A DNA stretch of 64,000 nt from Desulfopila sp. IMCC35006 (GTDB lineage Bacteria > Desulfobacterota > Desulfobulbia > Desulfobulbales > Desulfocapsaceae), in NCBI RefSeq assembly GCF_005116645.1, contig NZ_SWCM01000008.1, positions 124,001 through 188,000 on the forward strand, read 5' to 3'. Made by a program: the position numbers and the translations under genes. Below the pieces are notes generated by a model, which ran no database searches, was not told where the DNA came from, and worked only from the letters and a program-made list of their open reading frames with translations. Every line of letters begins with the position of its first letter. The stretch's first letter is position 1. Positions 38,358 to 47,893 of this stretch are shown here, piece by piece.

Positions 38358-39473
38358 ATGGGAGCTAAGGAGAAGAACATACGGGTTTTATTGACCGGAG
38401 GAGGGACGGGGGGACATCTGTTTCCGGCGGTGGCAACTGCCCAGGAGTTTCAAAAACAGATGCCGGCGACCGAGGTTCTCTTTGTTGGTACCAGAAGAAA
38501 AATGGACTCCAGAAGTCTCGGGATGTACGGCTTTGCCAGTGAGAGTATCCGGAGCTATGGCCTTAAAGGCAAAAGCGTGCTGGAATTGTTGAAAGCTGTA
38601 GCAATATTGCCGGTATCATACCTTCAGGCACTTCGCATTATTCGTCGTTTTCAACCAGATATTGTGGTCGGTGTCGGTGGGTATGTAACCGGGCCAGTGG
38701 TCGCAGCTGCGAAAAGCCTCGGCCTTCCTGTCGTCCTTCATGAACAGAATTCTGTGCCGGGACTGGCCAACCGCAAGCTCGGTACATTGGCCGACAGAGT
38801 CTGTTTGTCGCTGCCCGGCAGCGGATCGGAATTTTCGGCTGATAAAATCGTTTACACCGGCAATCCGGTACGTACGAAAATACTTCAGCTGGCCGGAACA
38901 TCTCTACCGCCCAAAAGTGGTCGGAAAACCCTGCTGATTCTGGGCGGAAGTCAGGGGGCACATGCAGTGAACCGTTTGGTATCCGAGGCAGTATGTGCTT
39001 TTACCGACGCGGAACTCCAGGGGATCAAAGTAATCCATCAAACCGGTGAAAAAGACCAGGAACAGGTGGAGGCCGCGTATCAGCAACGCGGGATGGACGC
39101 CTTGGTGGCGGGGTTTTTCATGAAAATGGACGAGGTTTACGCCGAGGCTGACCTGGTGGTTTCCAGAGCGGGGGCTACAACGCTTTCCGAGCTTGCCGTA
39201 CTTGGAAAGCCGGCAATTCTTATTCCCTATCCCTCCGCCGCCGATAACCACCAGGAAAAAAATGGGCAATACTATGTGGACGGCGGCGGTGCAGTTCAGT
39301 ACCGGCAGAAAGACCTGAATGCCGAGCAGCTCGGCATCGCCATTCTTGATTTGATGTACAATCGCGAAAAACTCTCGATGATGGGGGCGGCCATGAAGGC
39401 ACTCGCCTTCCCCGATGCGGCTGAACGAATCGTTGCCTGCTGCCTGGAACAAATAGGAAAATACCGGAAATAA
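38358..39473 (+). CDS. murG: Lipid II synthase MurG
   Basis: A 371-residue GT-B glycosyltransferase that adds GlcNAc to lipid I at the inner membrane face. GGGTGGH at 14-20, [43 protein letters not shown] and the UDP-GlcNAc site [23 protein letters not shown] are present. The start ATG 38358 has only a weak RBS. The stop TAATG overlaps the murC ATG by 1 nt. Confidence 0.96.
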   Translation: MGAKEKNIRVLLTGGGTGGHLFPAVATAQEFQKQMPATEVLFVGTRRKMDSRSLGMYGFASESIRSYGLKGKSVLELLKAVAILPVSYLQALRIIRRFQPDIVVGVGGYVTGPVVAAAKSLGLPVVLHEQNSVPGLANRKLGTLADRVCLSLPGSGSEFSADKIVYTGNPVRTKILQLAGTSLPPKSGRKTLLILGGSQGAHAVNRLVSEAVCAFTDAELQGIKVIHQTGEKDQEQVEAAYQQRGMDALVAGFFMKMDEVYAEADLVVSRAGATTLSELAVLGKPAILIPYPSAADNHQEKNGQYYVDGGGAVQYRQKDLNAEQLGIAILDLMYNREKLSMMGAAMKALAFPDAAERIVACCLEQIGKYRK

Positions 39474-40876
39474 TGAACAGAAAAACAAGACATATCCATT
39501 TTGTCGGTATAGGCGGAATTGGCATGAGCGGCATCGCCGAGCTGCTGCTTAATCTCGGCTACAAAGTGTCAGGGTCCGATCTGCATAACTCCATTATTAC
39601 CGAAAACCTGGCGCGGCTCGGCGGCATCATCCACACCGGTCATAAGAGTGAATGGATGGAGGGGGCTGATGTGGTGGTAACTTCCTCGGCCATTTCTTCA
39701 ACGAATCCTGAAGTCGTCCGGGCCAAAGAAACGAATGTGCCGGTCATCATGCGGGCGGAGATGCTGGCGGAATTGATGCGCTTAAAGAAAAACGGCATTG
39801 CCATCGCCGGCAGCCATGGCAAAACAACAACTACATCCATGGTCAGCTGGATGCTTGCCTCGGCAGGCCTTGACCCGACCATTGTTATCGGCGGCAAGGT
39901 TGATGCCCTCGGAGGAAACGCCAAATTGGGCCAAGGCGAATATCTGGTCGCTGAGGCCGACGAGAGTGATGGCTCGTTTCTGAAATTATCGCCTGTCCTG
40001 GAGGTCGTCACAAATATTGATCTTGAGCATCTCGATTATTACCGGGATCTCGATCATATTAAATCGACGTTTCTTCAGTTTATCGACAAAATCCCATTTT
40101 ACGGGGCGGCAATTGTCTGTCTGGATGACGCCAATGTTGCAGACATCCTGCCCTCAATCCCCAAAAGGACGATAACCTATGGCTTGACCCCCCAGGCGGA
40201 CATCCATGCTGATGAGATCGTATGGCAGGACGGCCGGGTGTTTTTCACCGTGAAGGATGCGACGGGGATACGCGGTCAGCTAAGTATCGCTCCGCCGGGC
40301 CTGCACAACGTGTATAACGCGCTGGCTGCGGTCTGTGTCGGCCTGGAGATTGAACTGCCGTTTGCCGAAATACAGAAAGGGCTGGAAACTTACGCCGGAG
40401 TGCAGCGCAGGATGCAGCAGAAAGGTGAAATTGACGGGATTACCATCGTCGACGATTACGGTCATCACCCAACCGAGATCCGGGCCACATTAGCCGCAAT
40501 CACTCAAGCCTGGCCGCAAAAACGTCTCGTGGTCCTTTTTCAGCCCCATCGATACTCGCGAACAAAGGCACTCTTTAAAGAGTTTCAAACCTGCTTTCAT
40601 AAAGCTGATATCCTTGTAATGTCGGATATTTATGCGGCAAGTGAGGAACCCATTGACGGCGTCACCGGCGAGAGTTTACTGGAGGCAACTAAAATTCATG
40701 GTCAACGACACACCAGGTATATAGGCGATATCAACACAATGGCGGAATTACTATTGCCGACGCTGCAACCTGGCGATCTGGTCCTGACGCTGGGTGCGGG
40801 GAATATAGTCAAGGTTGGTGAGGAACTCGTCGACTTGCTGCAAAGGAATACATCACGGCACAACCAGACAGAATGA
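39473..40876 (+). CDS. murC: UDP-N-acetylmuramate--L-alanine ligase
   Basis: A 467-residue first Mur ligase, adding L-Ala. The start [18 protein letters not shown]-loop GSHGKTT at 113-119, [22 protein letters not shown] and FQPHRYSRT are family signatures. It is coupled to murG upstream and overlaps murB by 4 nt (ATGA). Confidence 0.96.
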   Translation: MNRKTRHIHFVGIGGIGMSGIAELLLNLGYKVSGSDLHNSIITENLARLGGIIHTGHKSEWMEGADVVVTSSAISSTNPEVVRAKETNVPVIMRAEMLAELMRLKKNGIAIAGSHGKTTTTSMVSWMLASAGLDPTIVIGGKVDALGGNAKLGQGEYLVAEADESDGSFLKLSPVLEVVTNIDLEHLDYYRDLDHIKSTFLQFIDKIPFYGAAIVCLDDANVADILPSIPKRTITYGLTPQADIHADEIVWQDGRVFFTVKDATGIRGQLSIAPPGLHNVYNALAAVCVGLEIELPFAEIQKGLETYAGVQRRMQQKGEIDGITIVDDYGHHPTEIRATLAAITQAWPQKRLVVLFQPHRYSRTKALFKEFQTCFHKADILVMSDIYAASEEPIDGVTGESLLEATKIHGQRHTRYIGDINTMAELLLPTLQPGDLVLTLGAGNIVKVGEELVDLLQRNTSRHNQTE

Positions 40877-41796
40877 ATCAGGCGCAACGACAGAGGCTGA
40901 CCGAACTCATTTCGCAGCCAATTGACTGGCAGGCTCGGCTGGATCGCTATACGTCCCTCGGCATTGGCGGACCCGCGGACGCCGTCGTCACGGTCGATCG
41001 GCACAATGAATTGCAGGCGCTGCTGGTCTTTCTGGCTGAGGAAAATATAGCGTGGCGGCTTATTGGCCGCGGCACGAATCTGCTGGTGCGCGATGAAGGT
41101 TTTGCCGGAGTCATTATTTTGTTGGGGGCTGCATTCAGGACTGTGCAAAGGCAGCCTGGCGAAAACAGCGATACGGTCCTGCTCCGAGCGGGTGCCGGCT
41201 ATTCTTTAGGCCGACTTTCTTTACAGTGCATTGATTGGCAATTAACCGGCCTTGAATTCGCCTGCGGTATTCCGGGGAGCCTGGGCGGGGCGGTGATCAT
41301 GAATGCCGGGGCATGGGGCAGCGATATGGCCTCGATGGTTCGCAGTATCAAGTTGATAACGGCGGAGGGGGATAAGAAATTATGCCGCCGGGAACTGGAT
41401 TTTTCCTACCGCTGCTGCAACGGTTTAGCTGCGTATCAGCGAAAAGCGGTAGTTGCCGAGGTCGAACTGGAGTTAACAAAGGGAAATGGTTCGGCAATCC
41501 GTCAATATTGCAATGAACTGCAGAGTCGCCGGAAGCAGGCGCAATTCTGTCAATATCCCAATGCCGGCTCCTTTTTCAAGAATCCGCCAAATGACAGCGC
41601 CGGCCGGTTGATTGATGCCAGCAGGTTAAAAGGAACTGTTGTCGGCGGGGCGATGATTTCTGAACATCATGGCAATTTTTTCGTGAATAAGGGTGGGGCG
41701 ACAGCCGAAGATGTGCTGAAGCTCATGCAGTTGGTGCAGACGAAAGTAAAAATCGACAGTGGCGTTGCCCTGGAACCTGAAGTCCATTTTATCTGA
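40873..41796 (+). CDS. murB: UDP-N-acetylenolpyruvoylglucosamine reductase
   Basis: A 307-residue FAD enzyme that makes UDP-MurNAc. Visible motifs are [57 protein letters not shown] and [17 protein letters not shown] with the catalytic Ser, plus [12 protein letters not shown]. It looks like the type II form (the length and the [11 protein letters not shown] block). Placement after murC is standard. Confidence 0.95.
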   Translation: MNQAQRQRLTELISQPIDWQARLDRYTSLGIGGPADAVVTVDRHNELQALLVFLAEENIAWRLIGRGTNLLVRDEGFAGVIILLGAAFRTVQRQPGENSDTVLLRAGAGYSLGRLSLQCIDWQLTGLEFACGIPGSLGGAVIMNAGAWGSDMASMVRSIKLITAEGDKKLCRRELDFSYRCCNGLAAYQRKAVVAEVELELTKGNGSAIRQYCNELQSRRKQAQFCQYPNAGSFFKNPPNDSAGRLIDASRLKGTVVGGAMISEHHGNFFVNKGGATAEDVLKLMQLVQTKVKIDSGVALEPEVHFI

Positions 41797-41798
41797 CA

Positions 41799-42806
41799 AT
41801 GACCATGTTTCTTTCGAAAGTAATAAATAATATCTCCTCGTTCTTTGTGAAAAAGAAAAAGAATGGGGCCGGCTATCTGAAAAGTGAACTTTCAGTGCAG
41901 AGCCTTCCCGGGCAGAGCGGTCATTACCCTGGGCGAAAGAGCCGTCTCGCTCGTCTGAGGCAGTTATTTTCTAGAAAAAAGAAGACAAGTTATAACAACT
42001 ACAGCAGGCCGGTTAACAAACGAAGATTACTTGTTAAGGGGGCCGGGTTGACTGCGGCGGCGCTTGTGCTCCTGGTTGGCATTGTGGTTGGCGCCAAGCA
42101 CTTACTGCCTGATAATTTTGAAAAATTGCCAATTTTTCAAGTTTCGGCAATTACCTATTCCGGGAACAAGACTCTGTCTAATGAAAATTTGCGGGAGGCT
42201 TCGGGCATTATCCTGCATCAATCGAGTCTGGTTGGCTTGAAGTGTGCGAATGTAGAGGCGCGCCTGGCTAAGGTTCCATGGATAGCGCAGGCAGAGGTGA
42301 AGAAGAATTGGCCGTCCACGGTAGAGATTTCCATCGTCGAAAACGTCCCCCAGGCCCTTCTCCACAGCGAGGGTCCGGATGGAAATCAACTGCAATATAT
42401 TGATAAAAACGGGCATCCGTTCATGGCGGTCAAGCCGGGAGCGGAGATTGATTTTCCGGTTATCACCGGGCTTGCCGAGATCAACGACCCGGTGCTGCAG
42501 CAAAAATCTCTGGATGAAGTCCTTATTTTTCTGGAGAAAATCAACGGTAATAATCCGCAGCTGCCTGCCCAGTCTGTATCGGAAATTCATCTGAATCAGG
42601 ATGGAGAAATGGTAGTATATTTAGTTGAATACCCTTTCCCTATTTTTTTTGGCAACAGTAATACCAGCAAGAAATATTATCGCCTGGTACAGGTTCTCAA
42701 AACATTGTATAAACAAAAAGGGAAGGGATCTATTTCGCAGATTGAATATATACAGATGGATTACTTAAATGACAAAGTGCTCGTTGCACAGACACAATCA
42801 AGTTAG
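41799..42806 (+). CDS. ftsQ: Cell division protein FtsQ
   Basis: A 335-residue bitopic divisome protein. A long basic cytoplasmic tail (residues 1-80, rich in KKKK/RKKK) precedes one TM helix (about 84-100, TAAALVLLVGIVVGA). The POTRA domain follows (FQVSAITYSGNKTLSNENLREASG) and then the beta domain (VPWIAQAEVKKNWPSTVEISIVENVPQALL). It starts 2 nt after murB. Its TAG stop lies inside an 8-bp direct repeat that flanks an inserted element. Confidence 0.9.
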   Translation: MTMFLSKVINNISSFFVKKKKNGAGYLKSELSVQSLPGQSGHYPGRKSRLARLRQLFSRKKKTSYNNYSRPVNKRRLLVKGAGLTAAALVLLVGIVVGAKHLLPDNFEKLPIFQVSAITYSGNKTLSNENLREASGIILHQSSLVGLKCANVEARLAKVPWIAQAEVKKNWPSTVEISIVENVPQALLHSEGPDGNQLQYIDKNGHPFMAVKPGAEIDFPVITGLAEINDPVLQQKSLDEVLIFLEKINGNNPQLPAQSVSEIHLNQDGEMVVYLVEYPFPIFFGNSNTSKKYYRLVQVLKTLYKQKGKGSISQIEYIQMDYLNDKVLVAQTQSS

Positions 42807-42952
42807 TTTCCATCCCGAAACGAGTCATTTTCCTCTAAATCCATGGGTTCGATAAATTTAGCTGCAGGCATACAGTCGATATGCCGAGGATTAAATTTTG
42901 AGAACAACGACGGGTTAGGGAAAATGGTCGTTTCAGGATGGAAACAAGTTAG
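42799..42952. mobile_element. MITE-like element inserted at the ftsQ stop codon
   Basis: A 138-bp non-coding unit (42807-42944) bounded by ~26-bp terminal inverted repeats: TTTCCATCCCGAAACGA... on the left and the complement of TTTCCATCCTGAAACGA... on the right, with one mismatch and one indel. The direct repeat CAAGTTAG occurs on both sides (42799-42806, 42945-42952), as expected for an 8-bp target duplication. The left copy contains the ftsQ stop. Inside are two perfect hairpins, CTAAAT/ATTTAG (42835-42861) and GGCATA/TATGCC (42867-42885). There is no transposase, so it would have moved in trans. Confidence 0.75.
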
Positions 42953-43016
42953 ATAACCAGACATTAACTTAACAGGTATCAGGGAGAGCTTCGTACAGAC
43001 TCTTTATAAAAATATA

Positions 43017-44303
43017 ATGAATGACAATAATAAAAATGCGGTGACGACTGATATAGAAGTGACTCGATCTGATGAGAGCAAAGCGGATTACCAGGAAACA
43101 GGCGATCTGGTTGTCGGCCTCGATATCGGAACGACAAAAATATGCTGTGTCGTTGGAGAAGTCTTTGAAGACCGGATTGAAATAATCGGAGTGGGGACCG
43201 TCCCTTCTCTTGGTCTGAAAAAAGGTGTTGTGGTCAATATCGAGAGTACGGTCAATTCGATCCGTCAGGCGGTAAAACTTGCCGAGGAGTCCGCCGGCTG
43301 TGACTTGCGCTCAGTGTATGTCTATGTGGGTATTGCCGGCAACCATATCAAGGGCTTTAACAGCCCCGGCATAGTGGCGGTGAATAACCGGGAGATCAAG
43401 CAGGCGGACATCGATGAGGTGGTTGCCGCGGCAAAAACCGTTAAAATTTCTGAGAATCAGCGGATTATCCATGTTATGCCGCAGGAGTATATGGTCGATG
43501 ATCATACCGGCATTCAGAACCCTGTCGGTATGACCGGAGTCCGTCTGGTAACCAATGTGCACATCGTTACCGCTGACATTGCCGCAGTGCATAATCTGGT
43601 GACCTGCTGCAACAAAGCCGGGCTGCAGGTGGCCGAACTGGTGCTCGAATCGATTGCCTCGGCAAACTCGGTATTAAGTAAAGACGAGATGGAGTTAGGC
43701 GTCGCACTCATAGACATTGGCGGGGGCACCACCGATCTGGCAATTTTCTGCGATGGCACCATCCGTCATACCTGTGAAATAGGTCTGGGGGGGCATAATC
43801 TTACCAATGACCTGTCCGTTGGTTTGCGCACACCTCTCCAGGACGCCGAACGATTGAAGGAAGATTATGGTGGAGCGATCGCCTCGTTTATTAAGCCCAA
43901 TCTCGTGGTGGACGTGCCGACCGTCGGGGATAGGGAGCCACGTAAAGTCACCCAGAAAGTGCTGGTGGATATCCTTGAGGCGCGAATAATCGAGATTCTG
44001 GAGATGATGAACAGCGAATTGATCGCCTCGGGCAAAAAGAATAAGATTAACGGCGGTGTGGTTCTGACCGGTGGTACGGCTCTGCTGTCAAACATTGTCG
44101 AGCTGGCGGAACAGATTTTCGATTTGCCGGTGCGGATAGGCTATCCTACCGGCATCACCGGCAGGGTTGAAGAACTGCACAGTCCGCGTTGCACAACGGC
44201 GGTAGGCCTGGTACTTTTTGGCCGGAATGCGCGCAATGAAATGGCGCGACAGGAGCCTACCGTTTTGAGCAGGGTAAAAGACTGGTTTAAAAAAATCATG
44301 TGA
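43017..44303 (+). CDS. ftsA: Cell division protein FtsA
   Basis: A 428-residue actin-like ATPase that tethers FtsZ to the membrane. Phosphate 1 VVGLDIGTTKICCVVGE, the 1C domain stretch VYVYVGIAGNHIKGFNSPGIV, phosphate 2 ALIDIGGGTTDLAIFCDG, adenosine motif NGGVVLTGGTALL and the C-terminal amphipathic helix (LSRVKDWFKKIM) are visible. The N-terminal 29 residues are a family-variable extension. It is separated from ftsQ by the inserted element. Confidence 0.96.
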   Translation: MNDNNKNAVTTDIEVTRSDESKADYQETGDLVVGLDIGTTKICCVVGEVFEDRIEIIGVGTVPSLGLKKGVVVNIESTVNSIRQAVKLAEESAGCDLRSVYVYVGIAGNHIKGFNSPGIVAVNNREIKQADIDEVVAAAKTVKISENQRIIHVMPQEYMVDDHTGIQNPVGMTGVRLVTNVHIVTADIAAVHNLVTCCNKAGLQVAELVLESIASANSVLSKDEMELGVALIDIGGGTTDLAIFCDGTIRHTCEIGLGGHNLTNDLSVGLRTPLQDAERLKEDYGGAIASFIKPNLVVDVPTVGDREPRKVTQKVLVDILEARIIEILEMMNSELIASGKKNKINGGVVLTGGTALLSNIVELAEQIFDLPVRIGYPTGITGRVEELHSPRCTTAVGLVLFGRNARNEMARQEPTVLSRVKDWFKKIM

Positions 44304-44334
44304 TTGCAATGTTTTTTGTTTAAGAGAGAAGTCC

Positions 44335-44383
44335 GTAATGCTATAGTATTACATTGATAATATTCGTAGTTTATCTGTGTATA
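44335..44383 (+). promoter_or_regulatory. Candidate ftsZ promoter with near-palindrome
   Basis: In the 115-bp ftsA-ftsZ gap, GTAATGCTATAGTATTAC (44335-44352) is an almost perfect palindrome. TTGATA (44354-44359) and TGTATA (44378-44383) are spaced by 18 bp, a plausible weak sigma-70 promoter. This is inferred from spacing only. Confidence 0.35.
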
Positions 44384-44418
44384 CGGTGGAAGCTTAAGAT
44401 ATAGATCAGGGGGTAAAC

Positions 44419-45639
44419 ATGCCGTTCAGGATGGCAGAATCAGAGGGTGTTGCAGTTGTGAAGGTTATTGGTGTCGGTGGGGGTGGCGGTAATGCCATCA
44501 ACACTATGGTTACCAATAGACTCCAGGGTGTCGAATTTATTGTTGCTAATACTGATAAACAGGCACTGAATCAGTCAAAAGCCGATGTCTGTCTGCAGAT
44601 AGGTCCGAGCATAACGAAAGGTCTCGGCGCCGGTGCGGATCCGGAAACCGGCAACATGGCTGCCATGGAATCTCTTGAGGAACTGAAAGAGGTTTTACGG
44701 GGCAGCGATATGGTCTTCGTTACTGCCGGACTTGGTGGAGGAACCGGGACCGGTGCGGCGCCTATCGTTGCCAAGGCGAGTAAGGAACTGGGTGCCCTGA
44801 CGGTTGCCGTGGTGACTAAACCATTTAGCTTTGAGGGCAAATACCGTGCCCGCAACGCTGAGGCCGGATGGATAGAACTGCAGAAATATGCCGATACCAT
44901 CATCACCGTTCCGAATGACCGGCTGCTGTCTATTATGCAGAAAAACAGCAAGCTGTCCGACATGTTGTCAATGGCGGATAATGTTTTGCTGCAGGCGGTG
45001 AAAGGTATTACCGACCTGATCAATGTCCCCGGCCTGATTAATGCCGATTTTGCCGATCTGCGAACCGTCATGAAAGAAGTTGGTCCTGCGGTCATGGGAT
45101 CCGGCTCGGCGGTAGGGGAGAACAGGGCTACCGAGGCCGCCAGGAAGGCGATTGACAATCAGCTGCTGGAAGATTTCGGTATCGATGGTGCACGTGGTCT
45201 GCTTATCAATATCTCGGCTTCGGAAGAATCTTTCACGATGGCCGAATTCATGGAAGCTTCCGCTTTGATCCAGGAGAAGGTAGATGATGACGCCAAGGTC
45301 GTCATTGGTGCGTTGTATGACGATGCCCTCGGCGACGAACTGCATGTGACGGTCATTGCCACCGGTGTAGGCGGGATGATCGACAAGAAGGAGACCATAA
45401 ATCCGGTTGAAGATCACATGCGCAGGCCGGCCAAGGCAAAAGAGCCGGAAAAACCCACCACCGGAGCGCCGGCAGCGCCAAACAGGCAACCAAGAGTAAC
45501 GCGGTTACCCGGATCGAACTTTGATTCGCTGGACAATCTTGGCTCGTCAAAGGCCCCGGAGGGAAAAGCCACCAATTCCCTCAGCTGGAATGACGATTAT
45601 CTTGAAACGCCGACATATCTTCGGAAAAAAGCTAACTGA
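44419..45639 (+). CDS. ftsZ: Cell division GTPase FtsZ
   Basis: A 406-residue tubulin homologue that forms the Z ring. The start KVIGVGGGGGNAINTM, the tubulin signature GGGTGTG at 106-112, RNAEAGWIELQKYADTIITVPNDRL, the T7 region (FADLRTVM) and a Pro/Ala-rich linker are normal. The C-terminal peptide (DDYLETPTYLRKKAN) is the conserved tail that binds FtsA. It is intact and typical, so Z-ring function is expected. Confidence 0.97.
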   Translation: MPFRMAESEGVAVVKVIGVGGGGGNAINTMVTNRLQGVEFIVANTDKQALNQSKADVCLQIGPSITKGLGAGADPETGNMAAMESLEELKEVLRGSDMVFVTAGLGGGTGTGAAPIVAKASKELGALTVAVVTKPFSFEGKYRARNAEAGWIELQKYADTIITVPNDRLLSIMQKNSKLSDMLSMADNVLLQAVKGITDLINVPGLINADFADLRTVMKEVGPAVMGSGSAVGENRATEAARKAIDNQLLEDFGIDGARGLLINISASEESFTMAEFMEASALIQEKVDDDAKVVIGALYDDALGDELHVTVIATGVGGMIDKKETINPVEDHMRRPAKAKEPEKPTTGAPAAPNRQPRVTRLPGSNFDSLDNLGSSKAPEGKATNSLSWNDDYLETPTYLRKKAN

Positions 45640-45736
45640 AAAGCTCATTTGAGGTTCTCGCAGTGTAATCAGGATGATCGGTAAAGATGTATGCCATCGA
45701 AAACCGGATCATTATCTCCCCAGGAGAAAAGGTAAG

Positions 45737-47206
45737 ATGATTAATGGGGAAGAGGAGTCTGATCCGGTCCTTGATTCGATCAGAAAAGAAAAGGTGGAAG
45801 CCGGACTTGAATCGTTCAAGCTGGTTAAATATTTTTCTTTCTCCAGTCTGGCCGTCATCCTGGTATTTACCCTGCTCCTTTCCTGGATTATCTCCAACAA
45901 CGCCCGAAAAATTATGCTGGAGCAAAATGAGGAGTATTCTCTTTTGCTGGCAGAAAATATAAACCAGCAGGTTTTTCGGCGTTTTGTTCTCCCCGCAGTT
46001 ATCCGTTTTGGCGGAATCGCTCTTCGTAAACCGGAGCAATATGAATTGCTTGACAGCATTATTAAAGGTGTCACGCAGGGATTGAAGATTGATTCGGTTA
46101 CCATTTACGATTCAAGTATGAATATTATCTCCTATTCGACCAATCCGGAGCTCATTGGTAAAAAGGATATGGGCAAAGGAGAATATTCCAAAGCGCTGGT
46201 CGGCATTCCCAACTCCAAACTCACCTATAGCGGGTCGGTGCTCAGTCTGATGCACATCACCCCCCAGGTCGAGTGTGTTCTGAAAACCTTCATTCCTTTT
46301 CGCCAGGTGCGTCGCGACGGAGAAGAAGGTGATCTTATCATGGGCGTTATCGAGATCGAAAAAGATCTGTCCCGGAATTATACGAATATCCTTGGTTTTC
46401 AAGGGTGGATTATTGTGGTTTCCAGTGTGGTCATGACCATCCTGTTCCTGGTGCTGCGATCCATTGTCTCCCGAGCCGGCACCATAATTGAGAACAGGGC
46501 CGTCGAGCGTCTCCGGCTGGAAGAAAAGCTGAATCAGGCTGAACGGCTGGCGCATCTCGGGAAAATGGTTGCGACGGTCAGTCATGAAATAAAAAGTCCA
46601 CTGGGCATCGTGCGCAGTACGGCAGAAATACTTGAAAAACGGATCAAAAAAGTAGCCCCTGGCAATGAACACCTGGCCAAAATCATCGTTGACGAGACAA
46701 TGCGTCTCAACAACATCGTCGTTGAATTTCTCGACTTCGCCCGCCCGCAAAAAGCACACTTCCAACCGTCCAGCGTCAATGAAGTGGTGAGGAAAGTGCT
46801 GGATTTCCTGTCACACGAGCTGAAACGTCAGCATATTGAGCTGATTGCCGATCTCGCTCCCGATGTGCCGGAAAACAAACTCGACCCGGATCTCTTCTAC
46901 CGTGCTGTCTTGAATATTTTGATGAACAGCTTGCAGGCAATGACGGAAAACGGCCAGCTTCAGGTCAGTACCTGCCGGTCCGAATCGGGAGGTACGGAAT
47001 TGACCATCCGTGACACGGGAAGCGGTATGTCGGAAGACAAGATAGAGCAGATATTTACTCCTTTTTATACCGATAAAAATAAGGGCACCGGCTTGGGACT
47101 GGCCATAACCAAGTCTATTATTGACAGCCACGACGGGCAGATCACCGTGCACAGTGAGGAAGGAAAAGGGGCCAGTTTCACCATCACCCTGCCTCCGGTA
47201 GCATGA
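45737..47206 (+). CDS. Membrane sensor histidine kinase
   Basis: A 489-residue kinase. TM1 at about 31-53 and TM2 at about 216-238 (WIIVVSSVVMTILFLVL) bracket an extracytoplasmic sensor domain. A short linker leads to HisKA with phospho-acceptor H283 (ATVSHEIKSPLG), then the ATPase boxes N (LNILMNSLQAM), G1 (IRDTGSGMSEDKI), F (IFTPFYTDKNKGTGLGLA) and G2. There is no receiver domain and no adjacent response regulator. Its stop overlaps the start of a FetA-like ATPase by 4 nt. ATG 45737 is preferred; an upstream frame to 45674 is untypical. Confidence 0.9.
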   Translation: MINGEEESDPVLDSIRKEKVEAGLESFKLVKYFSFSSLAVILVFTLLLSWIISNNARKIMLEQNEEYSLLLAENINQQVFRRFVLPAVIRFGGIALRKPEQYELLDSIIKGVTQGLKIDSVTIYDSSMNIISYSTNPELIGKKDMGKGEYSKALVGIPNSKLTYSGSVLSLMHITPQVECVLKTFIPFRQVRRDGEEGDLIMGVIEIEKDLSRNYTNILGFQGWIIVVSSVVMTILFLVLRSIVSRAGTIIENRAVERLRLEEKLNQAERLAHLGKMVATVSHEIKSPLGIVRSTAEILEKRIKKVAPGNEHLAKIIVDETMRLNNIVVEFLDFARPQKAHFQPSSVNEVVRKVLDFLSHELKRQHIELIADLAPDVPENKLDPDLFYRAVLNILMNSLQAMTENGQLQVSTCRSESGGTELTIRDTGSGMSEDKIEQIFTPFYTDKNKGTGLGLAITKSIIDSHDGQITVHSEEGKGASFTITLPPVA

Positions 47207-47820
47207 ATGACATGCACCTGTGTGTCGTCAATATTACCTTTCTTGGCAAAGGTCCCTATACGTTTTCGGTGGGAAAGGGCGAGTGTGTAGGGCTGACCGG
47301 CAAATCTGGAATTGGCAAAACGCAGCTCTTCAGGGCAATAACCGATCTTATTCCCGCGGAAGGTGAAATCCTGCTCGACGGTAGAGCTTCAGCGAGTTTT
47401 TCGCCTACGCAATGGCGATCAAAAGTTACCATGGTGCCGGCCGATTCGTCTTGGTGGTATGACCGGGCAGGCGATCATTTTCCGGTAAAGCACAAGACGT
47501 CTTTGCTTCGGGAGAGCTGCATGCTTCTGGGACTGGAGCCTGAGGTGCTCGATTGGCAGGTAAGCCGTCTGTCCACAGGGGAGCGTCAGCGACTGGCCCT
47601 GCTGCGGGCCCTGCAGAACAATCCGACTGTTCTGTTGCTCGATGAACCCAGCTCAGGCCTCGATGCCTATCATACCGGACTCATGGAAAAATATATCGGT
47701 AACTATCTGCGGCAGAATAACCCGGCAGTTGTGTGGGTCAGCCATGATCCGGAACAATTGAAGCGGGTCGCGAGCCGGGAATTTCGTATGGAGCAGCACC
47801 GACTCTATCAAATCAAATGA
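47203..47820 (+). CDS. fetA: FetA-like ABC transporter ATP-binding protein
   Basis: A 205-residue ATPase. Walker A GLTGKSGIGKTQLFRAI, Q-loop region (VTMVPADSSWWYD), the signature RLSTGERQRLALLRAL, Walker B VLLLDEPSSGLD and the H-loop VWVSHD are present. Short length and pairing with a UPF0014-type permease match FetAB (YbbL/YbbM), an exporter linked to iron homeostasis and oxidative stress in E. coli. The FetA name is by analogy. It is translationally coupled to the upstream kinase. Confidence 0.8.
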   Translation: MNDMHLCVVNITFLGKGPYTFSVGKGECVGLTGKSGIGKTQLFRAITDLIPAEGEILLDGRASASFSPTQWRSKVTMVPADSSWWYDRAGDHFPVKHKTSLLRESCMLLGLEPEVLDWQVSRLSTGERQRLALLRALQNNPTVLLLDEPSSGLDAYHTGLMEKYIGNYLRQNNPAVVWVSHDPEQLKRVASREFRMEQHRLYQIK

Positions 47821-47893
47821 TTCATGCCAAGGCCTGGCAGAAGGTTTGCCGGCAGCATGAACCTCTTTATACCGTGGAGTTCCAGGTGTTAAT

